From Bin25 sp965221765 (lineage in GTDB: Bacteria > Bacteroidota > Bacteroidia > Flavobacteriales > Flavobacteriaceae), in contig OZ244911.1 of NCBI GenBank assembly GCA_965221765.1, positions 2,480,001 to 2,544,000 on the forward strand: DNA of 64,000 nucleotides, in the 5' to 3' direction. The notes under the pieces were generated by a model. It searched no databases. It worked only from the letters and a program-made list of their open reading frames with translations, and was not told where the DNA came from. Made by a program: the position numbers and the translations under genes. Positions 55,914 through 64,000 of this stretch are shown in pieces. Position 1 is the stretch's first letter, and each line of letters begins with the position of its first letter.

Positions 55914-56975
55914 ATGTTGTATTATCTCACTAAATTATTCATATCAGCCATCATTTCTCTATTGATCGTCATAGGGACTTTATTGCTTAAGATACTATCA
56001 ACCGGCTTATCAATTCATGACAGTTTAAATCAATCCCTATACTCCTCCTTATTGATTATATTTTTTATTTCCCTACTGATTGTGTTTTTCTTGCTTGAGT
56101 CTATTGTATTAAATCTATTAAATTATAAATACCCCTGCAAAAAGTCTAAAAACAACATACGACTAAAGAAGTTACCAAAAAAAATGGAGGGCTTTCTTTC
56201 GATGATCTTTAAACACCAATTTGAAAATGAACTAGAAAATCGTGTATTCGAAGAACGTGAAAATTATCGCAAAGAATTTATTGGCAATATTTCTCATGAA
56301 CTAAAAACACCTCTATTTACCATTCAAGGATATGTATTGACCTTACTAGATGGCACTCATAAAAAGAAGAAACTGACTGAAAAATATCTTGAACGAACGG
56401 CTAAGGGAGTAGATCGAATCATTTCAATTGTTAATGAGCTAGATACTATTGCCAAATTTGAAAGTGATACCCTTACCCTTGAATTATATCCTTTTGATAT
56501 CGATCAAATGACCATGAAAGTATTTGAGCTCTTTGAAATGGAAGCCCATAAGAAATGCATTGGCTTATTAATGGAAAAAGATGGTTTGGATCGAATCTGC
56601 GTGTGGGCAGATCAAGAAAAAATACAACAAGTAATGGTCAATTTAATCAGTAATTCGATTAAATATGGTAAAAAGGGAGGGCTTACAAAAGTCGCATTTG
56701 AACAAGAAAGTGAAAATATTTTAATTCAAGTAATAGATGATGGACCTGGAGTCGATCAAGTTCATTTACCGAGACTTTTTGAACGATTTTATAGAGTAGA
56801 TCAAACACGCAGTAGAAACAAAGGAGGATCTGGATTGGGACTAGCTATTGTCAAACACATCATTGAAGCTCATAATCAACAAATTGAACTGAAAAGCCGT
56901 CCTCAACAAGGAACCAAATTCAGTTTTTCTTTACCAATTTATAATCCAAAAGTACATATCATCGAACAAGAATAA
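55914..56975 (+). CDS. sensor histidine kinase (PhoR-like)
   Basis: 353 aa. Two N-terminal membrane helices (about residues 8-27 and 44-68) with a short loop, then a dimerisation/phosphoacceptor domain with NISHELKTPLFTIQG (His128), and an ATPase domain with NLISNSIKYG (N box), IDDGPGVD (G1), LFERFYRVD (F box) and GGSGLGLAIVKHI (G2). The very short periplasmic part means it probably senses through the membrane or a partner. It pairs with the response regulator immediately upstream. Confidence 0.94.
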   Translation: MLYYLTKLFISAIISLLIVIGTLLLKILSTGLSIHDSLNQSLYSSLLIIFFISLLIVFFLLESIVLNLLNYKYPCKKSKNNIRLKKLPKKMEGFLSMIFKHQFENELENRVFEERENYRKEFIGNISHELKTPLFTIQGYVLTLLDGTHKKKKLTEKYLERTAKGVDRIISIVNELDTIAKFESDTLTLELYPFDIDQMTMKVFELFEMEAHKKCIGLLMEKDGLDRICVWADQEKIQQVMVNLISNSIKYGKKGGLTKVAFEQESENILIQVIDDGPGVDQVHLPRLFERFYRVDQTRSRNKGGSGLGLAIVKHIIEAHNQQIELKSRPQQGTKFSFSLPIYNPKVHIIEQE

Positions 56976-56984
56976 TAATCTTTA

Positions 56985-57662
56985 GTGGGCAAAAAAAATA
57001 AAAAAAGAAAAATTCAAGAAAATCTAAACTTTGAAAACCTTCTTCAAGATCCTTTTCCTTGGGAACGCTCTGAAGCGTATTATTTGAAAGGTCATTGGAA
57101 CAAAAAATATTTTAAAAACACTCAGCCTATTTGGATAGAATTAGGATGTGGAAATGGAGAATACACCCTTTACAATGCTTTAGAATTTCCTGAAATCAAT
57201 CATATTGGTATCGATATCAAAGGGGCTAGAATATGGAGAGGGGCTAAAACAGCCTCTCAACAAGAAATTGATAATGCTGCTTTTTTACGCTGTCCTATCG
57301 ATTACATCGATCACTATTTTGATGAAAATGAAGTAGATCAACTGTGGATTATTTTTCCTGACCCGCAAGACAAATATCGTCAAACAAAACATCGTTTAAC
57401 AAACAAACGCTTTTTAGATAAATATCTTAAAATCCTCAAACCCAATAATCGAATCTATCTAAAAACCGATAGTGACTTTTTATTTGGCTATAGCTTAGGT
57501 ATATTGGAAAACTATCGGTGTAAAATTCATCAAGTAATTACCAATGTTCACAATAGCCAACAATCACCAATTTTTGCCAAAGATGTTGTTACATTCTACG
57601 AACGAATTTTTATCAGCGAACATAAATCCATTAAATGGTTGTGCTTTGAATTATTAAAATGA
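56985..57662 (+). CDS. trmB: tRNA (guanine(46)-N7)-methyltransferase
   Basis: SAM-dependent enzyme making m7G46 in tRNA. 225 aa, GTG start. Motifs: WIELGCGNGEYTLYNAL (motif I), HIGIDIKGARIWRGA, DQLWIIFPDPQDKYRQTKHR (motif IV region, PDP) and KTDSDFLFGY. It lies 9 bp after the histidine kinase and overlaps the next gene by 4 bp, so it is probably in one transcript with its neighbours. Confidence 0.93.
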   Translation: MGKKNKKRKIQENLNFENLLQDPFPWERSEAYYLKGHWNKKYFKNTQPIWIELGCGNGEYTLYNALEFPEINHIGIDIKGARIWRGAKTASQQEIDNAAFLRCPIDYIDHYFDENEVDQLWIIFPDPQDKYRQTKHRLTNKRFLDKYLKILKPNNRIYLKTDSDFLFGYSLGILENYRCKIHQVITNVHNSQQSPIFAKDVVTFYERIFISEHKSIKWLCFELLK

Positions 57663-57994
57663 GTGCTCATCAAAGCGATTTTTTTGAAAAAGTATATCAA
57701 GTAGTCAAACGCATTCCTAAAGGCAGAGTATCAACTTATGGAATTATTGCACGTCTTTTGGGATCACCACAAAGCGCTCGAGTGGTTGGCTGGGCTTTAA
57801 ATGCTTCACATAGGTTTTTGGATATACCAGCCCATCGAGTGGTCAATCGCAATGGATTGCTAACCGGAAAACACCATTTTAAAGGCTTTGATGAAATGAA
57901 ACGTTTGCTAAATAATGAAGGAATACAAGTCATTAATAATCAAATTGTGGATTTTGAAAATCTATTATGGGACCCGTTCAATGAATTGAATTGA
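57659..57994 (+). CDS. alkyltransferase-like protein (ATL), MGMT fold without the acceptor cysteine
   Basis: 111 aa with the DNA-binding domain of O6-alkylguanine alkyltransferases (YQVVKRIPKGRVSTYG, GSPQSARVVGWAL). The acceptor motif PCHR reads PAHR (residues 57-60), so it cannot remove alkyl groups itself. ATL proteins of this type bind alkylated bases and recruit nucleotide excision repair. Overlaps trmB by ATGA. Confidence 0.92.
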   Translation: MSAHQSDFFEKVYQVVKRIPKGRVSTYGIIARLLGSPQSARVVGWALNASHRFLDIPAHRVVNRNGLLTGKHHFKGFDEMKRLLNNEGIQVINNQIVDFENLLWDPFNELN

Positions 57995-58041
57995 TGTAAG
58001 AGGATTACAATTTCGTAAATTCGTGGATTTATTTGTACTAA

Positions 58042-59187
58042 GTGGTTAATCTTAAAAAAACGGATATCCTAGAGGCTTTAAAAGAAATTAAAGTCTCTGG
58101 AAATCAGCAAAATATCGTCGAAGCCGGATATGTCAAAAATCTTCAAGTTTTTGGTGACCAAGTGGATATTGATTTGTTACTTCCAAATCCTACCTTACAA
58201 GCTAGAAAAAAAACAGAAGTAGCTATTTTGAAAATAATACATCAAAAAGTATATGAAAAATCAAAAATTAATATCAAAGTCCAAGTAGAGACGCCTTCAA
58301 AGCCTACAACCCCTAATTTAAGAGGTAAACCGATTAATGGAGTAGATTCTATCATTGCCATTTCTTCTGGCAAAGGGGGCGTCGGAAAATCAACTATTGC
58401 TGCAAATATTGCAGTTATGCTATCTAAAATGGGGCTTCAAGTCGGTCTTTTGGATGCCGACATTTATGGACCCTCTGTTCCGACCATGTTTGATTTAGAA
58501 GGAGAACGTCCCCTTTCTATAAGAGTCAATGGAAAAGAAAAAATAGAACCTTTGGAAAATTATGGAGTCAAAATTTTAAGTATCGGATTTTTTACCAAAC
58601 CTAGTCGAGCCATCATTTGGAGAGGTCCAATGGCTTCCAAAGCCCTCAATCAATTAATCTTTGACGCAGCATGGGGAAAGCTCGATTTTCTTTTAGTAGA
58701 TCTACCTCCAGGTACCGGAGATATCCATTTGAGTATCGTTCAAGCGATTCCTCTTTCAGGGGCTGTTGTTATCAGTACACCACAACATGTGGCACTTTCT
58801 GATGCTCGAAAAGGTATAGCCATGTTCCGACAAGAAAATATTTCGGTGCCTATTTTGGGTTTAATTGAAAATATGAGTTATTTCACACCCAATGAATTAC
58901 CAAATAACAAATACTATATTTTTGGAATGGGAGGAGCTCAAAAGTTAGCTGAAGATAATGATGTCCCTTTCTTAGGTCAAGTCCCTTTGGTTCAAAGTAT
59001 TCGTGAAGCTTCTGATTTTGGAAGACCCGCTTCATTACAAGATCAAGGATTGATTGTTGAATCTTTTAAAAATATTACCCAAAATATGGTTCATCAGTTA
59101 TTAAAAAGAAATAAAGATTTGCCACCAACCAAAGTAGTGGAAATCACAACTATGACTGGATGTCAAGCAGTGAACCAAATGCCATGA
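58042..59187 (+). CDS. Mrp/ApbC/NBP35-type iron-sulfur carrier ATPase
   Basis: 381 aa, GTG start (58042). An N-terminal DUF59/MIP18-like domain (TDILEALKEIKV) precedes the P-loop ATPase: ISSGKGGVGKSTIAANIAV (residues 108-126), VGLLDADIYGPSVP and LLVDLPPGTGDIHLSIVQ. It belongs to the family that carries Fe-S clusters to target proteins. It overlaps the NifU-domain gene that follows, which supports an Fe-S role. Confidence 0.93.
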   Translation: MVNLKKTDILEALKEIKVSGNQQNIVEAGYVKNLQVFGDQVDIDLLLPNPTLQARKKTEVAILKIIHQKVYEKSKINIKVQVETPSKPTTPNLRGKPINGVDSIIAISSGKGGVGKSTIAANIAVMLSKMGLQVGLLDADIYGPSVPTMFDLEGERPLSIRVNGKEKIEPLENYGVKILSIGFFTKPSRAIIWRGPMASKALNQLIFDAAWGKLDFLLVDLPPGTGDIHLSIVQAIPLSGAVVISTPQHVALSDARKGIAMFRQENISVPILGLIENMSYFTPNELPNNKYYIFGMGGAQKLAEDNDVPFLGQVPLVQSIREASDFGRPASLQDQGLIVESFKNITQNMVHQLLKRNKDLPPTKVVEITTMTGCQAVNQMP

Positions 59188-59423
59188 CTACAAAAGAAAT
59201 TAAAGAAAAAGTCAACTTAGCCCTCGAAGAAATTCGACCATTTTTAAAATCTGATGGAGGAGATATATCTCTGGTATCCATAATAGATAATCGTATTGTT
59301 CAAGTTCAACTTCATGGTAATTGTGTGAATTGTACAGTCAACCAAATGACCCTAAAAACTGGCGTCGAAATGACCATCAAACGATATGTCCCACATATTG
59401 ATAGAGTTCAACAAGTAGAGTGA
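59184..59423 (+). CDS. NifU C-terminal-domain protein (Nfu-type Fe-S scaffold)
   Basis: 79 aa from ATG 59184, overlapping the mrp stop. The NifU C-terminal domain has the CxxC motif in GNCVNCTVNQMTLKTGVE, preceded by EEIRPFLKSDGGDISLV. Such short proteins assemble or pass on 4Fe-4S clusters, matching the adjacent Mrp-type carrier. Confidence 0.94.
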   Translation: MTTKEIKEKVNLALEEIRPFLKSDGGDISLVSIIDNRIVQVQLHGNCVNCTVNQMTLKTGVEMTIKRYVPHIDRVQQVE

Positions 59424-59822
59424 TTAATTTGTAAATTCAATTAATAAACCCTATTTCTTAGGAAGTCGAAAATTTTATTATGATTATATGTTCAATCAAC
59501 TGAAGTTATTTTATGCACCTAAGACTATTCGATTACAAGGAAAAGAAGTCAAAGAAGACGAGCCCTGTAAATATTAGTCTTCCTAATGACTTTGGTATCC
59601 CCCTATAAATGATTATAATTTCTAAAATTCATCTCTGTTGTCCAAATGATTTTGCAAATCCTCACGTCTTATTTCGATACAAGATCTACTCCAAGATCCT
59701 CTGTCCATAAGGGCACTACTGCTAATATGATTTATCCTAATTGGTCATCATGAAAAAATGGGATGAAAGATTGTTTATTGAACTAACCTTGGTACTTTTG
59801 TGTGCAATTCCCATAAATTTTC
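59424..59822. other. non-coding gap
   Basis: About 400 bp. One short ATG frame (59488-59577, MFNQLKLFYAPKTIRLQG, 29 aa) is too short to call and may be a gene remnant. Nothing else recognised. Confidence 0.3.
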
Positions 59823-60875
59823 ATGATTAAGTCCGACATTCTCATCATCGGCGCGGGGCCGGCAGGATTATTTGCGGTTTTTCAAGCGGGTTTATTAAAC
59901 CTAAAATGTCACCTCATCGACACCCTTGGTATGGTTGGAGGACAATGTTCTGAGATTTATCCCAAAAAACCGATTTATGATATTCCAGGGTATCCTGAAA
60001 TAATTTCTCAAGATTTAATTGATAAATTAATGGAACAAATCCAACCATTTAAACCTGGTTTTTCATTGGGTCAAAGTGCTGAAAAATTAAATAGTACCCC
60101 TACTGGAGAGTTCATCATCACCACGAATAAAGGAATCCAACACCTTGCCCCAGTCGTTATCATTGCTGGTGGTTTGGGTTCGTTTCAGCCAAGAAAACCT
60201 CCTATAGAATCTATTGTATTCTATGAAGACAATGGGATTGACTATACAATCACTGATCTAGAAAAATACCGCAATAAACGGATAGTGATTGCAGGAGGTG
60301 GGGACTCGGCTTTAGATTGGACTATTTTTCTTTCCAATATTACAAAAGAACTTGTATTGGTTCATCGAAGAAATGAATTCAGGGGCGCTTTGGACTCGGT
60401 CAATCAAGTACAGCATTTAAAAGATCAAAAAAAAATAGAGTTGATTACGCCTGGACAAGTGATAGGACTCCATGGGGTAAAAAAACTCGATTCGCTGACC
60501 ATCGATCATGATGGTGTTTTATTCAAAAAAAAAGTAGATTTTTTTATTCCTTTATTTGGTCAAATCCCAAAGTTAGGCCCCATCATCAAATGGGGATTAA
60601 AAACTAAAGGGAATGCTATTATTGTGGATAACTGCTTGGATTACCAAACCAATATCGAGGGGATCTATGCCATTGGAGATGTGAATACCTATCCTGGCAA
60701 ATTAAAACTGATTTTATGTGGGTTCCATGAAGCAACGATTGCTTGTCATAGTGCTTTTAAGAAAATTCACCCCAATAAAAAGAATACTTTGAAATATACC
60801 ACTGTGACAGGAATTTGGGGATTTGATGGTAGTCAAAGAATAGCAAAACCATCGGTCATAAAAAAAATAGTATAA
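59823..60875 (+). CDS. ferredoxin--NADP+ reductase, type 2 (thioredoxin-reductase-like)
   Basis: FAD enzyme exchanging electrons between NADPH and ferredoxin or flavodoxin. 350 aa. FAD site ILIIGAGPAGLFAVFQAG, the family block GGQCSEIYPKKPIYDIPGYP, NADP site VIAGGGDSALDWTIFL, HRRNEFRGALDSV and the C-terminal IYAIGDVNTYPGKLKLI. The redox-active CxxC of true thioredoxin reductases is absent, as expected for this subfamily. Confidence 0.92.
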   Translation: MIKSDILIIGAGPAGLFAVFQAGLLNLKCHLIDTLGMVGGQCSEIYPKKPIYDIPGYPEIISQDLIDKLMEQIQPFKPGFSLGQSAEKLNSTPTGEFIITTNKGIQHLAPVVIIAGGLGSFQPRKPPIESIVFYEDNGIDYTITDLEKYRNKRIVIAGGGDSALDWTIFLSNITKELVLVHRRNEFRGALDSVNQVQHLKDQKKIELITPGQVIGLHGVKKLDSLTIDHDGVLFKKKVDFFIPLFGQIPKLGPIIKWGLKTKGNAIIVDNCLDYQTNIEGIYAIGDVNTYPGKLKLILCGFHEATIACHSAFKKIHPNKKNTLKYTTVTGIWGFDGSQRIAKPSVIKKIV

Positions 60876-61206
60876 TTCCACAGTTTGTGAAGATGGCTTT
60901 TCTTTTGTAAAATATTTTAGGAATAAATCCATTGCCTTGTTCATCGACCTAGTGCTGTAAACATTAGTTATGATTCTCCATAAATTTCTTATTATACTAA
61001 GTTGCGTTTTGAATTACTTTTTAGATTCATAAAATATTTTTTGTTTTTTAAACTACAATTGGTCTCTCAAAGCGATAATGAGAGTAAATCAATTTCATAT
61101 AATTCAGAAAGCAAATTGGTATTAGATGAATGTTTATAGTTAAATGAGCCGAATGATTTCTTTATTCTGCTCAAATATCCATTATTTTTGAGCCGATTAA
61201 GCTATT
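60876..61206. other. non-coding gap
   Basis: About 330 bp without a credible frame; AT-rich; contains the upstream region of the Fic gene. No promoter box recognised with confidence. Confidence 0.3.
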
Positions 61207-62298
61207 ATGATCTATAATTGGCAACAACCCGATTGGACTGATTTTAAATACAATATATCAGAAGTCATGGCAATCATTGATGACTTTATTGCTTTAGTTG
61301 GTAAAGTATATGGAATGTTTGATCGTCTTACCAAACAAGATCAGACTGAAATCACTATTGATTTTTTAGTGAATGAGGTCATAAAAACTTCAGAAATTGA
61401 AGGAGAGTATTTGCACAGAGAAAGTGTTAAAAACTCTATTCGTAGAAATTTAGGTTTTACGGTCGATAAAAAACTAATTGTAGACCCAGCAGCGGAAGGA
61501 ATGGCAAATATGATGGTGCATGTTCGTGAAAAATTCTCGGAACCATTATCAGAACAAATGTTGTTTGATTGGCATCGAGAGATGATGCGTGGAAACAAAC
61601 TGGACATTACAATTGGATATTGGCGCACTCATCTAGAGCCAATGCAAATAATATCAGGTTCAGTTGGAAGAGAAAAAGTCCACTTTGAAGCACCCCCCTC
61701 GAAAGATGTGCCTCATGAGATGAATAAATTCATAGAGTGGTTTAATACCTCTGAAAAGACCATAACAACTCCTTTGGTTCGATCGGGGATCTCTCATCTC
61801 TATTTTGAATCTATTCACCCATTTCAAGATGGTAATGGGCGCATTGGGCGTGCTATTTCTGATAAAGCCATTTCACAAGATTTGGGATATCCTGTACTAT
61901 TTAATTTATCGAAAACAGTAGAAAGTAAGCGTAATGAATATTACCACAATCTCAATACTTCTTCTAAAACCAATGATATTTCTCAATGGTTAAAGTATTT
62001 TATTAAAACTGTATATCAATCTCAAATTGAAGCTCAACAAGAAATTGAATTTGTTTTAAAGAAAACTAAGTTTTTTGATCACTGGCAAAAACAGTTAAAT
62101 CCTAGACAGATTAGGGTGATACAGCGAATATTTCAAGAAGGAACTAAGGGATTTAAGGGAGGTATGAATGCCAAAAAATACATGGGAATTACCAAAACTT
62201 CAAAAGCTACAGCAACCAGGGATATGCAAGATTTAAAAAGAAAAGGGATTTTTCAATCGATTGGTGGAGGGCGAAACACGAGATACAATCTATTATAA
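61207..62298 (+). CDS. Fic-family AMP-transferase-like protein (DUF4172 N-terminus)
   Basis: 363 aa. The N-terminus (YNWQQPDWTDFKY) is of the DUF4172 type. The inhibitory motif TSEIEG (residues 61-66, pattern S/TxxxEG/N) is in the N-terminal region, making this a class II Fic protein, self-inhibited. The catalytic motif is HPFQDGNGRIGR (residues 204-215), complete. The C-terminus holds a winged-helix-like domain (GITKTSKATATRDMQDLKRK), so it may also bind DNA. Fic enzymes transfer AMP (or related groups) to a target protein; the target is unknown. A degenerate copy of the HTH region follows. Confidence 0.93.
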   Translation: MIYNWQQPDWTDFKYNISEVMAIIDDFIALVGKVYGMFDRLTKQDQTEITIDFLVNEVIKTSEIEGEYLHRESVKNSIRRNLGFTVDKKLIVDPAAEGMANMMVHVREKFSEPLSEQMLFDWHREMMRGNKLDITIGYWRTHLEPMQIISGSVGREKVHFEAPPSKDVPHEMNKFIEWFNTSEKTITTPLVRSGISHLYFESIHPFQDGNGRIGRAISDKAISQDLGYPVLFNLSKTVESKRNEYYHNLNTSSKTNDISQWLKYFIKTVYQSQIEAQQEIEFVLKKTKFFDHWQKQLNPRQIRVIQRIFQEGTKGFKGGMNAKKYMGITKTSKATATRDMQDLKRKGIFQSIGGGRNTRYNLL

Positions 62299-62683
62299 AA
62301 ACAATAAGTTATTAAACAGACTTTTCATGAAAAATCCATTGAATTTAAGCGGATTGGTGTACCAAATATCTCAGACATTAACATGACTTCAAAAACTACT
62401 ATGACAAGGGAGATGCAAGACTTAAAAATGGATATTAATGAGTGAACCGACAAGATCAGATTCTATGTCATGTCTTGTTACCGAAAGTCTTGGCACTAAG
62501 TAATGGGGGGGGGTATTATTACTATATTCATTTCGATTGAATGCTTACTTAATCACTTCCCATGCGAAAGCATGGTACAATCATAGAGATGGGGAGATCA
62601 ACTCAATACGATTAAAAAACAAAAAGAAAAGAATCGTTTTAAGTGTTTAAAATTCGAACCAAGTTAGAAAACCTAATACTTAA
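62299..62683 (+). other. non-coding gap with degenerate Fic HTH copy, G9 tract and hairpin
   Basis: At about 62381-62443 a frame reads MTSKTTMTREMQDLKMDINE, clearly a partial duplicate of the Fic C-terminal TSKATATRDMQDLK segment. A G9 tract follows at 62505-62513 and a perfect CCATGC-GAAA-GCATGG hairpin at 62560-62575. No intact gene lies here. Confidence 0.5.
62505..62513. repeat. G9 homopolymer, intergenic
   Basis: Nine G in an AT-rich intergenic stretch downstream of fic and on the 3' side of the small membrane gene. No clear promoter box or frame uses it. It may be a relic of a switch in a decayed gene. Confidence 0.85.
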
Positions 62684-63073
62684 TCATTTTTTTAGTTTAC
62701 TAGCTATTAATCCAATACTACCTCCGATAAGAGAATAAAGCACTAATCTAGTCAAGGCATACCCTATCCCATCTGTTAATCCCATTTGAACTCTGCTCAC
62801 TAACATCAATCCCTCACCCATAGTAAATAAAAGTCCTATCAAAAATCCAAACAATAGTCCTGATTTGATACCAAATTGATACTGAAGTTTTAAATAGATT
62901 AACGTCATCACATAAGAAAATACAAAGGTGCCAATCATATGAAAACTCCAATCTCGATTCAACGAGTTTGAACGTAATGTATCGACCATCAGTACGTCCA
63001 AAGCGACATAATCTAAAATATTAAAAAACACAAATGCTACAAGGGTGCTTAGAAGAGTGATTTTAGAATACAT
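62684..63073 (-). CDS. small four-helix membrane protein, 129 aa
   Basis: ATG 63073. Four hydrophobic helices: ITLLSTLVAFVFFNIL, MIGTFVFSYVMTLIYL, GLLFGFLIGLLFTMGEGLML and ALTRLVLYSLIGGSIGLI, each bordered by charged residues; the Lys-rich end is cytoplasmic by the positive-inside rule. The family is not recognised and no catalytic motif is evident. Confidence 0.65.
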   Translation of the reverse strand: MYSKITLLSTLVAFVFFNILDYVALDVLMVDTLRSNSLNRDWSFHMIGTFVFSYVMTLIYLKLQYQFGIKSGLLFGFLIGLLFTMGEGLMLVSRVQMGLTDGIGYALTRLVLYSLIGGSIGLIASKLKK

Positions 63074-63162
63074 AACGATTTTTTTGAAAAGATAAGTTTA
63101 TTTTCACAATTCGCTTTTTTTGAAACTTTCGATATCTCTACTTTTGGCGAAACTATAAGGAT

Positions 63163-64000
63163 TTGACAAGCCCATATATCTCCATATTAGATATTTTAAA
63201 ATATCGAAATTATAATAAAACGATAGAGGCAACTATTAAAACCGAAGCCCCTAGTAATATCGCATTGGTTAAATACTGGGGGAAGAAAGATATGCAAATT
63301 CCTATCAATGCATCCATTAGTTTCACCTTATCAAAATCAACAACGCAGACCCAAATTCAAATCACGCCAAAACAAAATAAAAGCTTATCCTTTGATTTCA
63401 CCTATAATTTAAGACCAAAAAAAAAATTTGAATCCAAAATCAAAATATTTTTTAATCGTGTTGTTGAATATTGTCCTTGGATTTTAAATCATCATTTTAA
63501 AATTGAAAGTAAAAATAATTTTCCCCATAGTTCAGGCATTGCTTCCTCAGCATCATCTATGGCTTCTATTGCCATAGGATTAGTACAATTAGAAAATCAG
63601 ATTTGTGAGCATCACATTTCCAAAAAAGAGCAAAACTTAAAGGCTTCTTTTTTGGCCCGATTGGGCTCTGGAAGTGCCTCTAGAAGTATCGAAGGACCTC
63701 TGGTCATTTGGGGAAAATCCAAAAGCTTTAAAACTAGTCATAACCATTATGGAATTTCAGTCGGTCAACTGATTGATGTGCATGAAGATTTTCAAACTTT
63801 TTGTGATAGCATTCTCATTATCGATAAAAATCCCAAAAAAATATCTAGTTCTAGTGGTCATCAAATGATGAACTATCATCCATTTTTTAGTGGCAGAGTT
63901 TCACAGGCTATAAATCATATTTCATCCTTAAAGGAAGTTTTAATTACCGGTGATCTACAAAGGATGATTCCAATAGTCGAAAGAGAAGCTCTTTCACTGC
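63163..64000 (+). CDS. mvaD: diphosphomevalonate decarboxylase, 5' part (runs off the window)
   Basis: GHMP-family enzyme that converts mevalonate diphosphate to isopentenyl diphosphate, the last step of the mevalonate pathway for isoprenoids. The frame is open to the right edge of the window. Motifs: APSNIALVKYWGKKDMQIPI at the start of the domain, ASISFTLSKSTT, and the GHMP ATP-binding loop HSSGIASSASSMASIA, then LARLGSGSASRSIEGP. No ATG is found before the conserved N-terminus; a TTG at 63163 is the best start candidate. The upstream stop (TGA 63121) sets the limit. Confidence 0.9.
   Translation, partial: MTSPYISILDILKYRNYNKTIEATIKTEAPSNIALVKYWGKKDMQIPINASISFTLSKSTTQTQIQITPKQNKSLSFDFTYNLRPKKKFESKIKIFFNRVVEYCPWILNHHFKIESKNNFPHSSGIASSASSMASIAIGLVQLENQICEHHISKKEQNLKASFLARLGSGSASRSIEGPLVIWGKSKSFKTSHNHYGISVGQLIDVHEDFQTFCDSILIIDKNPKKISSSSGHQMMNYHPFFSGRVSQAINHISSLKEVLITGDLQRMIPIVEREALSL

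Overview
The window looks like a chromosomal segment of an AT-rich member of the Bacteroidota, probably a Cytophagales, Saprospirales or Flavobacteriales relative; a finer placement is not possible by eye. The lineage call rests on signature clusters: ftsX-DUF3098-uppP-truB, hemD next to a DUF4271 membrane protein, polyprenol-phosphate mannosyltransferase-dihydroorotase-DUF4296 with ATGA overlaps, a LuxE-like acyl-protein synthetase, a mevalonate-pathway decarboxylase, and promoter boxes of the TAnnTTTG type. No complete tRNA, rRNA or CRISPR was seen.

Layout. 1-3.9 kb is accessory: short phage-like genes, a decayed IS5-type transposase and an AAA ATPase. A tRNA/tmRNA 3'-end-like fragment lies at 3.93-3.98 kb, and then a fused restriction-modification (type IIG-like) gene split by a G10 tract (4.0-7.0 kb). 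7.0-17.1 kb is mostly housekeeping (queG, a dipeptidase, ruvB, gyrB, asnB, an amidohydrolase) with an IS630 remnant. 17.7-21.6 kb holds a giant GC-rich surface lipoprotein gene. 21.9-30.7 kb holds ftsE, kdsA, a dead AbiE toxin-antitoxin pair, a Tat-type Gfo/Idh/MocA oxidoreductase and the nadA-nadB-nadC operon. 31-35.2 kb is a second restriction-modification island: a broken MjaI-type endonuclease, a broken adenine methylase, an IS1595 transposase and an intact N4-type methylase. 35.3-46.0 kb is core (truB, uppP, ftsX, leuS, hemD, pyrC). 46.3-49.3 kb is a second GC-rich lipoprotein, split by a frameshift. 49.8-59.4 kb includes tyrS, a LuxE-like gene, a COG0523 GTPase and a PhoBR-like pair followed by trmB, an alkyltransferase-like gene, mrp and a NifU-domain gene. 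59.8-64 kb has a type-2 ferredoxin-NADP reductase, a Fic protein, a small membrane protein and the 5' part of diphosphomevalonate decarboxylase.

The most interesting signal is a set of five G/C homopolymers of 9-10 bases in an otherwise AT-rich sequence, four of them at positions where a length change would switch a gene. In the surface lipoprotein gene a C10 tract directly after the lipoprotein signal peptide puts the 1200-residue body out of frame, and C9 or C12 would restore it. A G10 tract 50 bp upstream lies in the spacer between a candidate -33 TTG and a perfect TAnnTTTG -7 box. In the restriction-modification gene a G10 tract splits the coding region (G9 or G12 would join it), and a second 9-base tract sits just before methylase motif I. 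The fifth lies beside the Fic gene. I infer a slipped-strand (phase-variation) system that switches a surface adhesin-like protein and a DNA methylation/restriction activity, with transcriptional and translational control stacked on the surface gene. Homopolymer sequencing error is the main alternative.

Genome decay is also prominent: IS5, IS630, AbiEi, AbiEii, MjaI-like, Dam-like, an NAD-dependent epimerase and at least one further gene are all broken by stops or frameshifts.
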